Assembly: GCF_014647675.1 (NCBI RefSeq)
Contig: NZ_BMPQ01000006.1
Location: 207,120 to 271,119, forward strand
Direction of reading: 5' to 3'
Length of the DNA: 64,000 bases
Source of the DNA: Streptomyces flaveus
GTDB taxonomy: Bacteria; Actinomycetota; Actinomycetes; Streptomycetales; Streptomycetaceae
The notes below the pieces were generated by a model. That model was not told the origin of the DNA, searched no databases, and worked only from the letters and a program-made list of their open reading frames with translations. Position 1 is the first letter of the stretch. Every line of letters begins with the position of its first letter. A program made the translations under genes and the position numbers. Below are positions 50,271 through 58,245 of this stretch, piece after piece.

Positions 50271-52475
50271 TCAGTCCGCTGTGGGCCGCCAGTCCCGGGC
50301 CGACCGGATCGATGCCCAGGCTCCCCAGGCGGTGAGCACGATCCCGCCGCACAGCGCGGCCAGGGTTGTCGGTGCGAGAGAGGCCACGGATATCACCGTG
50401 GGCCGGTCGATCTGGATGGGTGCGGCAAGCCAGATCGAGGTGAGGGCGCCGATCCCCACCGCCAGCATGGAGGGCAGCAGGAGTGACCACAGGGCTGTGG
50501 TCCTGTACACCGTCCGCCGCCCGGTCAGCACGCCGAGGGGGGCAAGCTCACGCCCGTGCCGAACGAACTCCCCCATCGCTCCCAGCCCTGCTGCCAGGAC
50601 GACTACAAACATGCCGGTAGCCGCCAGCAGCCGGATCCAGCGTGTGGCTGTCTCCAGACCACCCACGGCACCGAGATAGAGGCTGCCGACCGACGTGACG
50701 TTCGCCGTCGCGCCAAGATGCTGGTACGCCAACTGCTTCAGCTGCCCGATCGGCAGATCCTGGTGCTGTCCCGCGGCGTTGACGAGCACCAACGTCACGG
50801 AGGTGTCATCAGTCGTCCGCCAGCCCGCCGTCGTGCCCTGTTCCGCGTAGACCGACTCGGTGTCGTACGTGCTCCATGACACCAGCTCCTGCAGCCGCGC
50901 ATCGGATCCCCCGCCCGGGATGGGAACCGGAGTGGACTTGCAGGGTGTGTTCAGCGCCTCGAGCACCTCACACGAGCCGATCAGCCGGGCATTGCTCTCC
51001 ATGGTGTCGTCATCGGTCGCCACGCGCAGCACCGCACTCTTCACTCCGTCGGGAAGCGACTGCTCGAAGGCGGCCAACCGCTTGGTGGAGTGTGGATAGT
51101 CCACGGTGAGCACGCTGCTGCCGATCCTGTCGAGGGTGGTGAGGGCACGGGCGGCGTTCTCGCCGAACACCCCACCCCACAACTGGGCCTGAGCCGCCAG
51201 TCCGATGGCCAGCGTCAGTGAGGCCACAAGGCGGACCGTGGCCTGCGGATGGGTGGCCAGGCGGCGGCCCGCGATAAGGCTCCCGCTCGATCCGATACGG
51301 CGTCCCAGCCTGGCCAGTTGCCCTCCGAGTCCCACACAGAGCATGCCTACCGCGGCCGGGAGCGTCGCGAAGACCAGGACAGTGCCGAGGACGTAGAACG
51401 GCAGCTTCATGTCGTCAGCCATGAGCTCAGTGCCGCGCACTGTTACCAGGAGGACGGGCGCGAAAGCGATCCCGCCGAGCCGGTACAGCCTGCCGCGCCG
51501 TACGGTCGGCCGAGCCCCGCTTCGCTGTATACCGTCGGCTCTCGGCTGCAGCAGCACCGCCGTCGCGAGCAGGGCGGCCGGAGCGGACAGCAGAGCGCCG
51601 ATCAACCCCGGTACGGCGGCAGTCGCGTCCGGGCGGTAGAGCCGGAAGTCGACGATGGGGAGCGGCAAGTCGGTCAGCAGTGCGGGGGTGAGGGCGAGCG
51701 CGGCCAAGAGGGTGCCGACGAGCACCGGTGCGGCAGCTTCACCGACGGTGAAACATGCGCGCGCACGCGTACCGGCCCCCAGCACGGCGAGCAGTCGCGA
51801 CCGCCGGTCCCGCGCAACCGCACCGACACGTGCCGCCACGGTGATCAGGAGGGCTACGGGCAGGAACACCAGACCTGCCAGGGCGCCGTAGAACTGCTCG
51901 GGAGGCGGCAGATTGGCGTCCTCGCCGAAAGGAGACGCGTTGGCCCCACCGAAACCCACCGCCTTGAACGACTCGGCGTCGAGGTCGTCCGCACCTCCGG
52001 CGGGGCGGGCGTACGCGAGCAGCTCTGCCGGGGCCTGCAGACCTTCTACACCGATGAGGCCGACGGACTTCCCATACCGGTTGTCGATGCGCTCCGTGGT
52101 GCCGGCACCGGCTTCCGCGAGGGCGGGCGAGAGAACGGCTTCCCCCGGCTTCGGCCAGCGGTCGAGGCCCGGTGGCAGCGGCGCGTCGGCCCGCAGAGGC
52201 ACCAGCCACACCACCTGGAAGGTGGTTGTTCCGACCATGTCCGTCACAGGCTGGGCTATCAGCTTCGCGTCGCGGGCCCCCGGCACCCAGTCGATGGCAC
52301 GCTCTTGGCTGCGCTGCGCGCGACCGTCGAACGAACTCTGCGCGAGCACGAGGACACCGAGGCCCGCGGCGAGCAGAAAGGCGGCGACGGCCAGCAGCCA
52401 GGTTCGGATCCTGCCCGCCTCTGCTACTGCGGCCGCTCCCCGACCGATCCGCAGCATCTGCGTCATCGCGCTCAT
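50271..52475 (-). CDS. FtsX/MacB-type ABC transporter permease
   Basis: Large ABC permease of 734 residues with two FtsX-like halves. The N-terminal helix (TWLLAVAAFLLAAGLGVLVLA) is followed by a ~160-residue extracytoplasmic domain and helices near 200-330. A second unit has helix clusters (~345-430), another external domain with a Cys pair (GSCEVLEALNTPCKS) and three final helices (~630-720). Such proteins work with a dedicated ATPase as mechanotransmission exporters or peptide-resistance pumps, not importers. ATG 52475 overlaps the ATPase stop (ATGA). The small protein encoded upstream at 53373 is a candidate cargo or partner. Confidence 0.9.
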   Translation of the reverse strand: MSAMTQMLRIGRGAAAVAEAGRIRTWLLAVAAFLLAAGLGVLVLAQSSFDGRAQRSQERAIDWVPGARDAKLIAQPVTDMVGTTTFQVVWLVPLRADAPLPPGLDRWPKPGEAVLSPALAEAGAGTTERIDNRYGKSVGLIGVEGLQAPAELLAYARPAGGADDLDAESFKAVGFGGANASPFGEDANLPPPEQFYGALAGLVFLPVALLITVAARVGAVARDRRSRLLAVLGAGTRARACFTVGEAAAPVLVGTLLAALALTPALLTDLPLPIVDFRLYRPDATAAVPGLIGALLSAPAALLATAVLLQPRADGIQRSGARPTVRRGRLYRLGGIAFAPVLLVTVRGTELMADDMKLPFYVLGTVLVFATLPAAVGMLCVGLGGQLARLGRRIGSSGSLIAGRRLATHPQATVRLVASLTLAIGLAAQAQLWGGVFGENAARALTTLDRIGSSVLTVDYPHSTKRLAAFEQSLPDGVKSAVLRVATDDDTMESNARLIGSCEVLEALNTPCKSTPVPIPGGGSDARLQELVSWSTYDTESVYAEQGTTAGWRTTDDTSVTLVLVNAAGQHQDLPIGQLKQLAYQHLGATANVTSVGSLYLGAVGGLETATRWIRLLAATGMFVVVLAAGLGAMGEFVRHGRELAPLGVLTGRRTVYRTTALWSLLLPSMLAVGIGALTSIWLAAPIQIDRPTVISVASLAPTTLAALCGGIVLTAWGAWASIRSARDWRPTAD

Positions 52476-53203
52476 GCCACCGCCTCGGTAAGCCGCCCGT
52501 CGGAAAGGCGCACGATCCTGTCGGCGCGTGCGGCTACCGCGGCATCATGCGTGACGACCAACAGTCCGCAGCCGGTCTCCTTCGGGAGACCGAAGAGCAG
52601 ATCCGAGACGGATTCCCGGTTTCGCTCGTCCAGAGCGCCGGTGGGCTCGTCGGCGATCAGCAGTGACGGCTTGTTGATCAACGCCCGTGCTACGGCGGTC
52701 CGTTGGCGTTCACCCCCGGACAGCTGGGAGGTGGCGACCGCGTCGGCGGAAACCCCGAGCCGCGCGAGCAGCGACGCCGCCTGCTCGAACGCCGCGGACC
52801 GGCGGGTACCGGACAACAGCGCCGCCACCGCGACGTTCTCCACCGGAGTCAACTCCGGCAGCAACTCGCCGAACTGGAAAATCGTGCCGATATGAGCACG
52901 CCGATGCCTGGCAAGCTTGCGCGGCCGCATTCTGGTGACGTCGGCGCCCGCCACCCTCACCTGCCCAGCCGTCGGCCGGTTGAGTCCCAGTACGCACATC
53001 AGCAGCGTGCTCTTGCCGCTGCCGCTCGGACCGGTCACCGCGACGGACTCTCCGCTGCGCAACGTCAAATTCGCATCGTCGAGCAGCGATCTACCCGGCA
53101 CTTCCACGCGAAGCCCCTCCACTTCGAGCATGAGCTCCTCAGAGGGAGAGACATTCGCTGACGCAGCGAATCCTTCGACCAAAAAGGGTTGAGAGTCGGC
53201 CAT
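52472..53203 (-). CDS. ABC transporter ATP-binding protein
   Basis: LolD/MacB-type ABC ATPase of 243 residues. Walker A is GPSGSGKSTLL, the Q loop IFQFGELLPEL, the signature LSGGERQRTAVARAL, Walker B LLIADEPTGALD and the switch His VTHDAAVA. The first ~25 residues are an extension before the ATPase core (LMLEVEGLRVEV); a later start is possible. It is translationally coupled to the permease by a 4-base overlap. A 169-base gap separates it from the small protein gene upstream on the same strand. Confidence 0.95.
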   Translation of the reverse strand: MADSQPFLVEGFAASANVSPSEELMLEVEGLRVEVPGRSLLDDANLTLRSGESVAVTGPSGSGKSTLLMCVLGLNRPTAGQVRVAGADVTRMRPRKLARHRRAHIGTIFQFGELLPELTPVENVAVAALLSGTRRSAAFEQAASLLARLGVSADAVATSQLSGGERQRTAVARALINKPSLLIADEPTGALDERNRESVSDLLFGLPKETGCGLLVVTHDAAVAARADRIVRLSDGRLTEAVA

Positions 53204-53372
53204 TTATCCTCAAAGTGCGATTCTGCGCGCCAGGGTGGAGGCACGCAGACGGCCACCTCCACCCTGGACACCGGACAGGTTCATCCGGAAAGGCTATGCG
53301 TGATCGACACGCGGCACTGCCCTACGGAGAGGGCTGCGGGCGGCGCGGCCAACCGCGCGACAACCTGCGCTA

Positions 53373-53720
53373 TCACGACTCCCAGCTGCTGCAGTCATCC
53401 GGCCAGTTGTTCTTGTACTCGCAGGCCTTGACCGAGTAGATGCGCGCACCGGAGCCGCTCTTCGTGGTGCTGGCATAGTCGTTCTTGTTCCACTTGGTAC
53501 GGACCGAGCCACCTTCGCCCGTCCGCTTGTACTGGCCCTTGACCTGGGCGTCGTTGTTGTGGGTCTTGACGACCGCGATTCGCTTGCGGTCCTCGATGGT
53601 CTTGGCGGGCTGCTCCTCCGCGGAAATGACCGCCCCAGAACGCCCCAGCGCGCTGGTCCTTCGCGAACAGAAACCGCCGCACTGGGCGCGCGACTGGCCG
53701 AGTTTTCCCGTACCGGACAC
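53373..53720 (-). CDS. Small orphan protein next to ABC exporter
   Basis: Reading frame of 115 codons upstream of the ABC genes on the same strand. The C-terminal ~75 residues look like a small compact secreted protein, charged and beta-prone, with two Cys near the end (KACEYKNNWPDDCSSWES), a pattern I loosely associate with small exported actinobacterial proteins. GTG 53720 is the only start, since TAG directly precedes it. However, the N terminus (MSGTGKLGQSRAQCGGFCSRR) lacks a hydrophobic signal core, so either the signal has decayed by frameshift or the protein leaves by the ABC system. It resembles a bacteriocin- or immunity-type gene arrangement, unproven. Confidence 0.55.
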   Translation of the reverse strand: MSGTGKLGQSRAQCGGFCSRRTSALGRSGAVISAEEQPAKTIEDRKRIAVVKTHNNDAQVKGQYKRTGEGGSVRTKWNKNDYASTTKSGSGARIYSVKACEYKNNWPDDCSSWES

Positions 53721-53908
53721 CTACAACCCGGGCTGGACCGTCCTCGTGCGTCCATGACTGACAAGGCCGCGTGTGAATGGCGTCCCGCCGAGTGGTGTAG
53801 CCGATCAAGGCGCCGGAATCCGCAGGTCGGGGACAGTGGCTCAGTCCGGTCGGGTGTTCAACTCGCCTCAGCAGGGCGCCTCGTGGACTGCTGCGTATGC
53901 GGAGATCG

Positions 53909-54076
53909 TCAGGAGCCTCGTACCGGAACGCGTAACGCTTGATCCCCTACACCACGACGCGGGACACGACCGCCGTGTGCCTGGACTGCGTAACCGCCGG
54001 CCAGGGCGAGGTCGTAATCTCCACCCGCGCCCAAAGCGTCCTTCAGCAGTCGGCGATGGAGGTCGGGCAGCCTCAT
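53909..54076 (-). pseudogene. Truncated AbiEii-like nucleotidyltransferase
   Basis: The first ~36 residues read RLPDLHRRLLKDALGAGG and LALAGGYAVQAHGG, the start and G-G nucleotidyltransferase motif of the AbiEii/AbiGii toxin-like proteins that in Streptomyces often follow the 133-residue gene at 54073. Full-length members are ~220 residues; here homology ends after AHG and a stop comes 20 codons later at 53909, with no continuation in other frames. ATG 54076 still overlaps the upstream stop (ATGA), so the coupling survives. Interpreted as a remnant left when the peptide-ABC segment joined here. Confidence 0.6.
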
Positions 54077-54474
54077 GCGACGACGGAGGTGCGGAGCTCG
54101 GGAAATGCTTCCTCCCATGTCCTGCGCACACCGCGCCCGAGCATCTTGCGCAGGATGGGCCAGTGCCGGACGAGCAGTTCCCCGTCGAGGTACTGGATGA
54201 AGTCCTCGCGGGAACCATTGTTGAGGACGATCCGATACATCCCCAGCAGCAACTTCACGTCACCGATGTCGAAGACCCGCAGCCCCGACCATGCCAAGTG
54301 GAGCGGCAACTCGACCTGCCCGCCCTTCGGCCCGGCGAGTTCATCGAGCGTCGTCGGCACTCGCTCGGCGCCATAGCCCCACTGGGACGGGACCCGCCTG
54401 CGTTCGTCACCATCCTCGGCCACGACAGCAGCATGCCGCTCCCGCGGGGGCGCCTGCAGGCCTACGGAGATCAT
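54073..54474 (-). CDS. Conserved hypothetical protein coupled to HATPase
   Basis: Protein of 133 residues without a named function. Recognisable blocks are VPSQWGYGAERVPTTLDELAG, LPLHLAWSGLRVFDIGD, LLLGMYRIVLNNGSREDF and HWPILRKMLGRGVRRTWEEAFPEL. As I remember, this family sits beside AbiEii-like nucleotidyltransferases in Streptomyces, which suggests a toxin-antitoxin-like pair in which this is the first partner. ATG 54474 overlaps the HATPase stop and its own stop overlaps the truncated nucleotidyltransferase, making a three-gene coupled operon. Confidence 0.78.
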   Translation of the reverse strand: MISVGLQAPPRERHAAVVAEDGDERRRVPSQWGYGAERVPTTLDELAGPKGGQVELPLHLAWSGLRVFDIGDVKLLLGMYRIVLNNGSREDFIQYLDGELLVRHWPILRKMLGRGVRRTWEEAFPELRTSVVA

Positions 54475-54935
54475 GCGGCGTCGATCTTCTCGACGGCCTG
54501 CGGCCCCAGCTCGCACCACAGCAGCTTCCCGCCCCGTCCGAAGGGGTAGCCGCCCCATACGTCCGCGTAGTGGCATACGAGGAACAGCCCGCGTCCGCCG
54601 TCGGAGTCGGCCCGGACGGGACGCAGGGGTCCTGGAGGCCGGTCGAACGGCGGCGGGATGTGCGGGTTGGTGTCCCAGACGCTGACCCGGAGTCGGCTGC
54701 CGCCCAGAGCGCGCAGGCGGAGGGTCGCGGGGCCGGTGGAGTACCGGTAGGCGTTGGTGACGAGTTCCGAGATCAACAGTTCGGCGGCGTCGACGAGTTG
54801 CGTCATTCCGTGGCCGGAGAGGACTGCCCGCACAGTAACGCGGGCGATGCGCGGGGCGAGTCGGTTGTGGGGCAACTGCAGGGCGTACGCCCAAGATGCG
54901 GACGCTTCGGACTTCGGCGGGGATACGGTGACCAT
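54471..54935 (-). CDS. HATPase anti-sigma-type ATP-binding protein
   Basis: Small GHKL-type ATPase of 154 residues, RsbW/SpoIIAB-like. The N box is ELLISELVTNAYRYS, the G1-like box VSVWDTNPH and the G2-like SDGGRGLFLV. Streptomyces has dozens; those next to XRE-DUF5753 and DUF397 genes (whiJ/bldB/abaA-type clusters) are thought to modulate development or sigma factor activity. ATG 54935 has GGAGG 5 bases upstream. It is divergent from the XRE gene at 55177, with an operator-like palindrome between. Confidence 0.9.
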   Translation of the reverse strand: MVTVSPPKSEASASWAYALQLPHNRLAPRIARVTVRAVLSGHGMTQLVDAAELLISELVTNAYRYSTGPATLRLRALGGSRLRVSVWDTNPHIPPPFDRPPGPLRPVRADSDGGRGLFLVCHYADVWGGYPFGRGGKLLWCELGPQAVEKIDAA

Positions 54936-55086
54936 GAACGCCTCCTGCGGTAGGGAAACTTGGGATTGCTCGATGACTCCGGCCGGGCGGTGGCTTGTCG
55001 CGTGCGCGAGGGCAACGCGGTGCGCTTCCGGCTTACCGGTGGGGCCGGTTGAGCGGCTCGGGACTCACCGTAGACCGGACCATGGA

Positions 55087-55115
55087 CTACATTCCCTGAA
55101 TCACGGGGAATGTAG
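55087..55115. promoter_or_regulatory. Operator-like palindrome upstream of XRE-DUF5753 gene
   Basis: CTACATTCCC (55087-55096) and GGGAATGTAG (55106-55115) are perfect 10-base inverted arms with a 9-base spacer, centre-to-centre about two helical turns. It lies 61 bases before ATG 55177 in the divergent promoter region, the expected place for autoregulation by the XRE protein. Confidence 0.7.
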
Positions 55116-55176
55116 CCCCTATTACCTTCGTGTGGGTGACCCACGCGCCATACGTACGAACGGGAAGTCGCAGCTG

Positions 55177-56031
55177 ATGCCGCAGCCAACCCCCCTCCTC
55201 ACCGCCCGGCGTCGGCGACTGGGCATCGAACTGCGGAGGCTGCGCGAGCGCGCGGGCCTGTCCGCCACACAGGCCGCGGAGCTACTGGGCGCCACACAGT
55301 CACGCGTGAGCAACATCGAGGCAGGGCGTTACGGCGTCAGCGGCGAGCGCGTGCGCACGCTTGCCCGTCACTACGACTGCACCGACGAGCCGCTGATCGA
55401 CGCCCTCGCAGCGATGACCGGCGAGCGTCGACGCGGCTGGTGGGAGGAGTACCGCGACATCCTCTCGCCTCGCATGCTGGATCTCACCGAGGTTGAACAC
55501 CACGCCACCGCCCTACGCGTGGCACACGTCATCAACATCCCCGGCCTGCTGCAGACCACGGATCACGCCCGAGCCCTGTTCAGCCACACCGTGCCCCCGC
55601 TGAAGCCGCACGAGGTCGAGCACCGCGTGTCGCACCGCATCAAGCGCCAGGAGATCCTGCACCGCGAACAGCCCCCGCCGTACACGGCGATCATTCACGA
55701 AGCCGCTCTACGTATGCGCTTCGGGGACCGCAGCACGGTCAGGGCTCAGCTCGACCATCTCAACGAGGTGGGCGAACTCGGCCACGTCACCATCGCCGTC
55801 ATCCCATTCGACAGCGGCCCGTTCCACACCTCCGGCCAGGGCATCGACTACTTCCACGGCCCGGTCCACCAGCTCGACACCGTCCAACTCGACACCGACC
55901 ACGGCGCCGAACTCATCGACTCCCCGGCCCAATTGGAGCGCTACCACCTGGTCCTGGACCGCATGGAGCAAGCCGCACTCCCCCAGGCCAAGTCCCGCGA
56001 CTTCATCGCCCACCTCACCCGAGATCTCTGA
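55177..56031 (+). CDS. XRE regulator with DUF5753 domain (WhiJ-like)
   Basis: DNA-binding regulator of 284 residues. The N-terminal XRE helix-turn-helix is RLRERAGLSATQAAELLGATQSRVSNIEAG. The C-terminal DUF5753 domain shows the typical EVEHHATALRVAHVINIPGLLQT, QEILHREQPPPYTAIIHEAALRM and YHLVLDRMEQAALP. Members (WhiJ, Scr1 family) bind DNA next to their own gene and are relieved by the partner DUF397 protein, so it is probably a repressor in a toxin-antitoxin-like or developmental switch. ATG 55177 has GGGAAG 9 bases upstream. The DUF397 gene follows 11 bases downstream. Confidence 0.93.
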   Translation: MPQPTPLLTARRRRLGIELRRLRERAGLSATQAAELLGATQSRVSNIEAGRYGVSGERVRTLARHYDCTDEPLIDALAAMTGERRRGWWEEYRDILSPRMLDLTEVEHHATALRVAHVINIPGLLQTTDHARALFSHTVPPLKPHEVEHRVSHRIKRQEILHREQPPPYTAIIHEAALRMRFGDRSTVRAQLDHLNEVGELGHVTIAVIPFDSGPFHTSGQGIDYFHGPVHQLDTVQLDTDHGAELIDSPAQLERYHLVLDRMEQAALPQAKSRDFIAHLTRDL

Positions 56032-56042
56032 AGGAGCCCGCC

Positions 56043-56258
56043 GTGCCCGAACCTCGCTGGCAGAAGTCCACGTACAGCCAGGAGGCCTCCGCCTGCGTGT
56101 ACGTGACCACCACCCCCGCCGGAACGATCCTCCTCCGCGAAAGCGACACCCCAGAAACCATCCTCACCACCGGCCCACGCCAACTCCGCGCACTGATAGC
56201 CACACTGCGGACCCCGTCACCCCTTGGGTCGGGGGTTGAGATTGGTAAGCGCCGTTGA
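56043..56258 (+). CDS. DUF397 small protein (BldB/WhiJ partner)
   Basis: Protein of 71 residues with the DUF397 pattern: PRWQKSTYSQEASACVYV, then IL(L)RESDTPET and GPRQLRALIATLR. GTG 56043 has AAGGAG 6 bases upstream and follows the XRE gene closely, so they are co-expressed. DUF397 proteins are taken to act with the adjacent XRE-DUF5753 regulator. The last ~18 residues (SPLGSGVEIGKRR) differ from the usual ending and may be a lineage-specific tail. Confidence 0.9.
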   Translation: MPEPRWQKSTYSQEASACVYVTTTPAGTILLRESDTPETILTTGPRQLRALIATLRTPSPLGSGVEIGKRR

Positions 56259-56306
56259 CCGTGTAGTCGGTGTTCGGCTGCCTGCTGTCGTGGAAGAAGG
56301 CGAGTG

Positions 56307-57068
56307 TCACGGACTGTGGTCGCGGCCGTCCCGTGGGGCGAAGGCTGCGAGCGCCTCGGCGTCGGTCGCGCGGGCGTGCAGAAAGTAGTCGGCCCACTCG
56401 GCGATTTCGGGGTAGGACGAGTCCTGGCTGAGCTGGTTGGCGGCGGCCTGGATGTCGAAGTTCGTGATGCGGAGTTCGACGCCCGGGCCCAGGAGGGCCC
56501 AGTGTGCTCCGGTTCGTCCGTAGGGCATGCCGATGCTGCCGGGGTTGATCACGAGTCGGCCGTGGGCGAGGCGGACGAACGGCATGTGGGTGTGGCCGCA
56601 GACCATGGTGCGGATGTCGGTATCGAGTCCGTTGAAGACTTCTCTCCAGCGGTCCAAGCGGGAGTCGACCAGTACGACCTCCTCGTCGTCACGAGGGGTG
56701 GCATGGCAGAACAGCACCTTTCCCAGGCCACTCACGGACAAGGAGAGCGATTGTGGCAACGAGCCGAGAAGGTCGAGATGATCCTCGCGGAGCTGTGCGG
56801 CTGCCCAGGGGGCGATCGGATCGGGGATCGTGTCGCGTTGCCCCCGGCGATATTCGAGGAGTTCGCGGTCGGCGTTGCCGCTGATCCAGATGACGCGGTC
56901 GCCGAGGCTGGTCAGCAGGTCGAGAACCTGGGTCGGTTGCGGGCCCGCGGTGATGTCGCCGGTGAGCACGATGTGATCGGCGGTGCTGACGTCTGGTTCG
57001 GCGAGTACTGCCTCCAGAGCCGGCAGGACTCCGTGAATGTCGGACAGGACGGCTACTCGGTTCAGCAT
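56307..57068 (-). CDS. Metallophosphoesterase (YfcE/MJ0936-like)
   Basis: Calcineurin-like phosphoesterase of 253 residues. The metal motifs are VLSDIHGVLPALEAVL (D-x-H), LTGDITAGP (GD), ISGNADRELLEY (GN-x-D, with Ala where many have His) and MVCGHTHMPFVRL. It ends with INPGSIGMPYG, as in the YfcE/MJ0936 group of phosphodiesterases. Substrate unknown. ATG 57068 is chosen just before the conserved core; a longer frame upstream is Arg/Pro-rich and non-homologous. Convergent with the DUF397 gene. Confidence 0.9.
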   Translation of the reverse strand: MLNRVAVLSDIHGVLPALEAVLAEPDVSTADHIVLTGDITAGPQPTQVLDLLTSLGDRVIWISGNADRELLEYRRGQRDTIPDPIAPWAAAQLREDHLDLLGSLPQSLSLSVSGLGKVLFCHATPRDDEEVVLVDSRLDRWREVFNGLDTDIRTMVCGHTHMPFVRLAHGRLVINPGSIGMPYGRTGAHWALLGPGVELRITNFDIQAAANQLSQDSSYPEIAEWADYFLHARATDAEALAAFAPRDGRDHSP

Positions 57069-57288
57069 GGTCACCACTGTGCGGTGAAGACAGCCGAGCG
57101 GTGAGATCTTTCGCCTGGCGCGTAGCTCAGGGCGGGGCCGTGACGGCTTCGCGGACCCGCCCGTTCCGTGGGCAGCCCGGCACGCCCTCTGCCGGCACGA
57201 AGGTCGGCGGTACACGGAGTCACGGCGGTACCCGTGGGCGGGCGGCGGTGGAGTGTGGGGGCCGGCGGCGATGGACGGCGCGAGAGGG

Positions 57289-58152
57289 TCACAGCCGTGT
57301 GGCCGTGCGGATCAGCCCGGCGAGGGCGAGGGAGCGGCTGTGCGCGGGCCAGGCGATGTGGGTGACGACGGGGGGTGCGTCGGTCAGGGGGACGGCGGTG
57401 TGCTCGGCCCACAGCCAGGCGCGGGCGGAGTCGGGGAAGACGGCCACGGTGCGTCCGAGGGCGATCAGCTGGGCCAGTTGCGTCTGGTCGTGGATCTCGG
57501 GGCCCGGGCCGGGTGGGTACGTACCGTGGCGGGAAAAGCGGGCGAGCGGAAGATCGGGGATGTCGCCGACCTCGGCCAGGGACAGAGTCTTGTGCGCGGC
57601 GAGGGGGTGCCCGGCGGGCAGGATGGCGATCTGCCCCTCGGTCAGCAGTTCCTCGCTGTCGAACCCGGCGAGGGAGTTGAACGGCGCGTGCATGAGCGCC
57701 ACATCGGCGCGGCCGTCGCGCAGCATTTCTCCCTGCTCACACGTGCCGCTCGGCAGCACCTCGATCTCGGCGGCGTCGGGCTCGGCCGCGTAGGCGTCGA
57801 GGAGCTTGTACAGCAGCTCGTGGGACGCACCGGCCTTCACTGCCAGCACCAGGCGGTTGCGGGGGCCGCCGGGGCTGTCGGCGCCGCCGGCACGGCGGGT
57901 GCGGCGGGCGGCCGCGGTGGTCGCGTCGAGGGCTGCGCGGCCCTCGTGCAGCAGCACTTCTCCGGCGCCGGTCAGGGCGACGCCGCGGCGGTTGCGTTCC
58001 AGCAGACAGACGCCGAGGCGCCGTTCGAGCTGCTGGATCGCCCGGGACAGCGGTGGCTGGGCCATGCCGAGGCGCTCGGCGGCGCGGCCGAAGTGCAGTT
58101 CCTCGGCGACGGCCATGAAGTACCTCAGTTCGCGGGTCTCCAAGGTGTCCAT
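57289..58152 (-). CDS. LysR-family transcriptional regulator
   Basis: LysR regulator of 287 residues. The winged HTH is RYFMAVAEELHFGRAAERLGMAQPPLSRAIQQLERRLG, followed by a periplasmic-binding-like effector domain (~90-285) with VLAVKAGASHELLYKLL and LARFSRHGTYPPG. It is divergent from the SDR gene, which it probably controls; a T-N11-A palindrome lies between (58173-58187). ATG 58152 is preferred; GTG 58158 adds two residues. Effector unknown. Confidence 0.93.
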   Translation of the reverse strand: MDTLETRELRYFMAVAEELHFGRAAERLGMAQPPLSRAIQQLERRLGVCLLERNRRGVALTGAGEVLLHEGRAALDATTAAARRTRRAGGADSPGGPRNRLVLAVKAGASHELLYKLLDAYAAEPDAAEIEVLPSGTCEQGEMLRDGRADVALMHAPFNSLAGFDSEELLTEGQIAILPAGHPLAAHKTLSLAEVGDIPDLPLARFSRHGTYPPGPGPEIHDQTQLAQLIALGRTVAVFPDSARAWLWAEHTAVPLTDAPPVVTHIAWPAHSRSLALAGLIRTATRL

Positions 58153-58172
58153 GGCCACAGCGTACGTCGGTG

Positions 58173-58187
58173 ATACCTACCGGGTAT
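58173..58187. promoter_or_regulatory. LysR-type binding site (T-N11-A)
   Basis: ATACCTACCGGGTAT is a 15-base palindrome with T and A separated by 11 bases, the LysR consensus. It lies between the divergent LysR and SDR genes, 20 bases from the LysR start. Confidence 0.7.
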
Positions 58188-58245
58188 GACAGGGCACCGT
58201 ATCGGTGTTGGATGCGCCGCTCGCCCGTGAGTGAGCATCGACGGC

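Noticed and set aside
50360..50385. TTGTCGGTG inside the ABC permease gene as another damage promoter
   Set aside because: No TANNNT at the required spacing, and it lies within a coding region away from any start.
53294..53808. Other overlapping frames around the small peptide gene that might supply a signal peptide
   Set aside because: None gives a clear hydrophobic core that joins the mature part; a frameshift is possible but cannot be shown.
57110..57190. GTAGCTCAGGGCGG, like a tRNA D-arm start
   Set aside because: No T-loop GGTTCGAATCC, no acceptor pairing and no anticodon arm follow.
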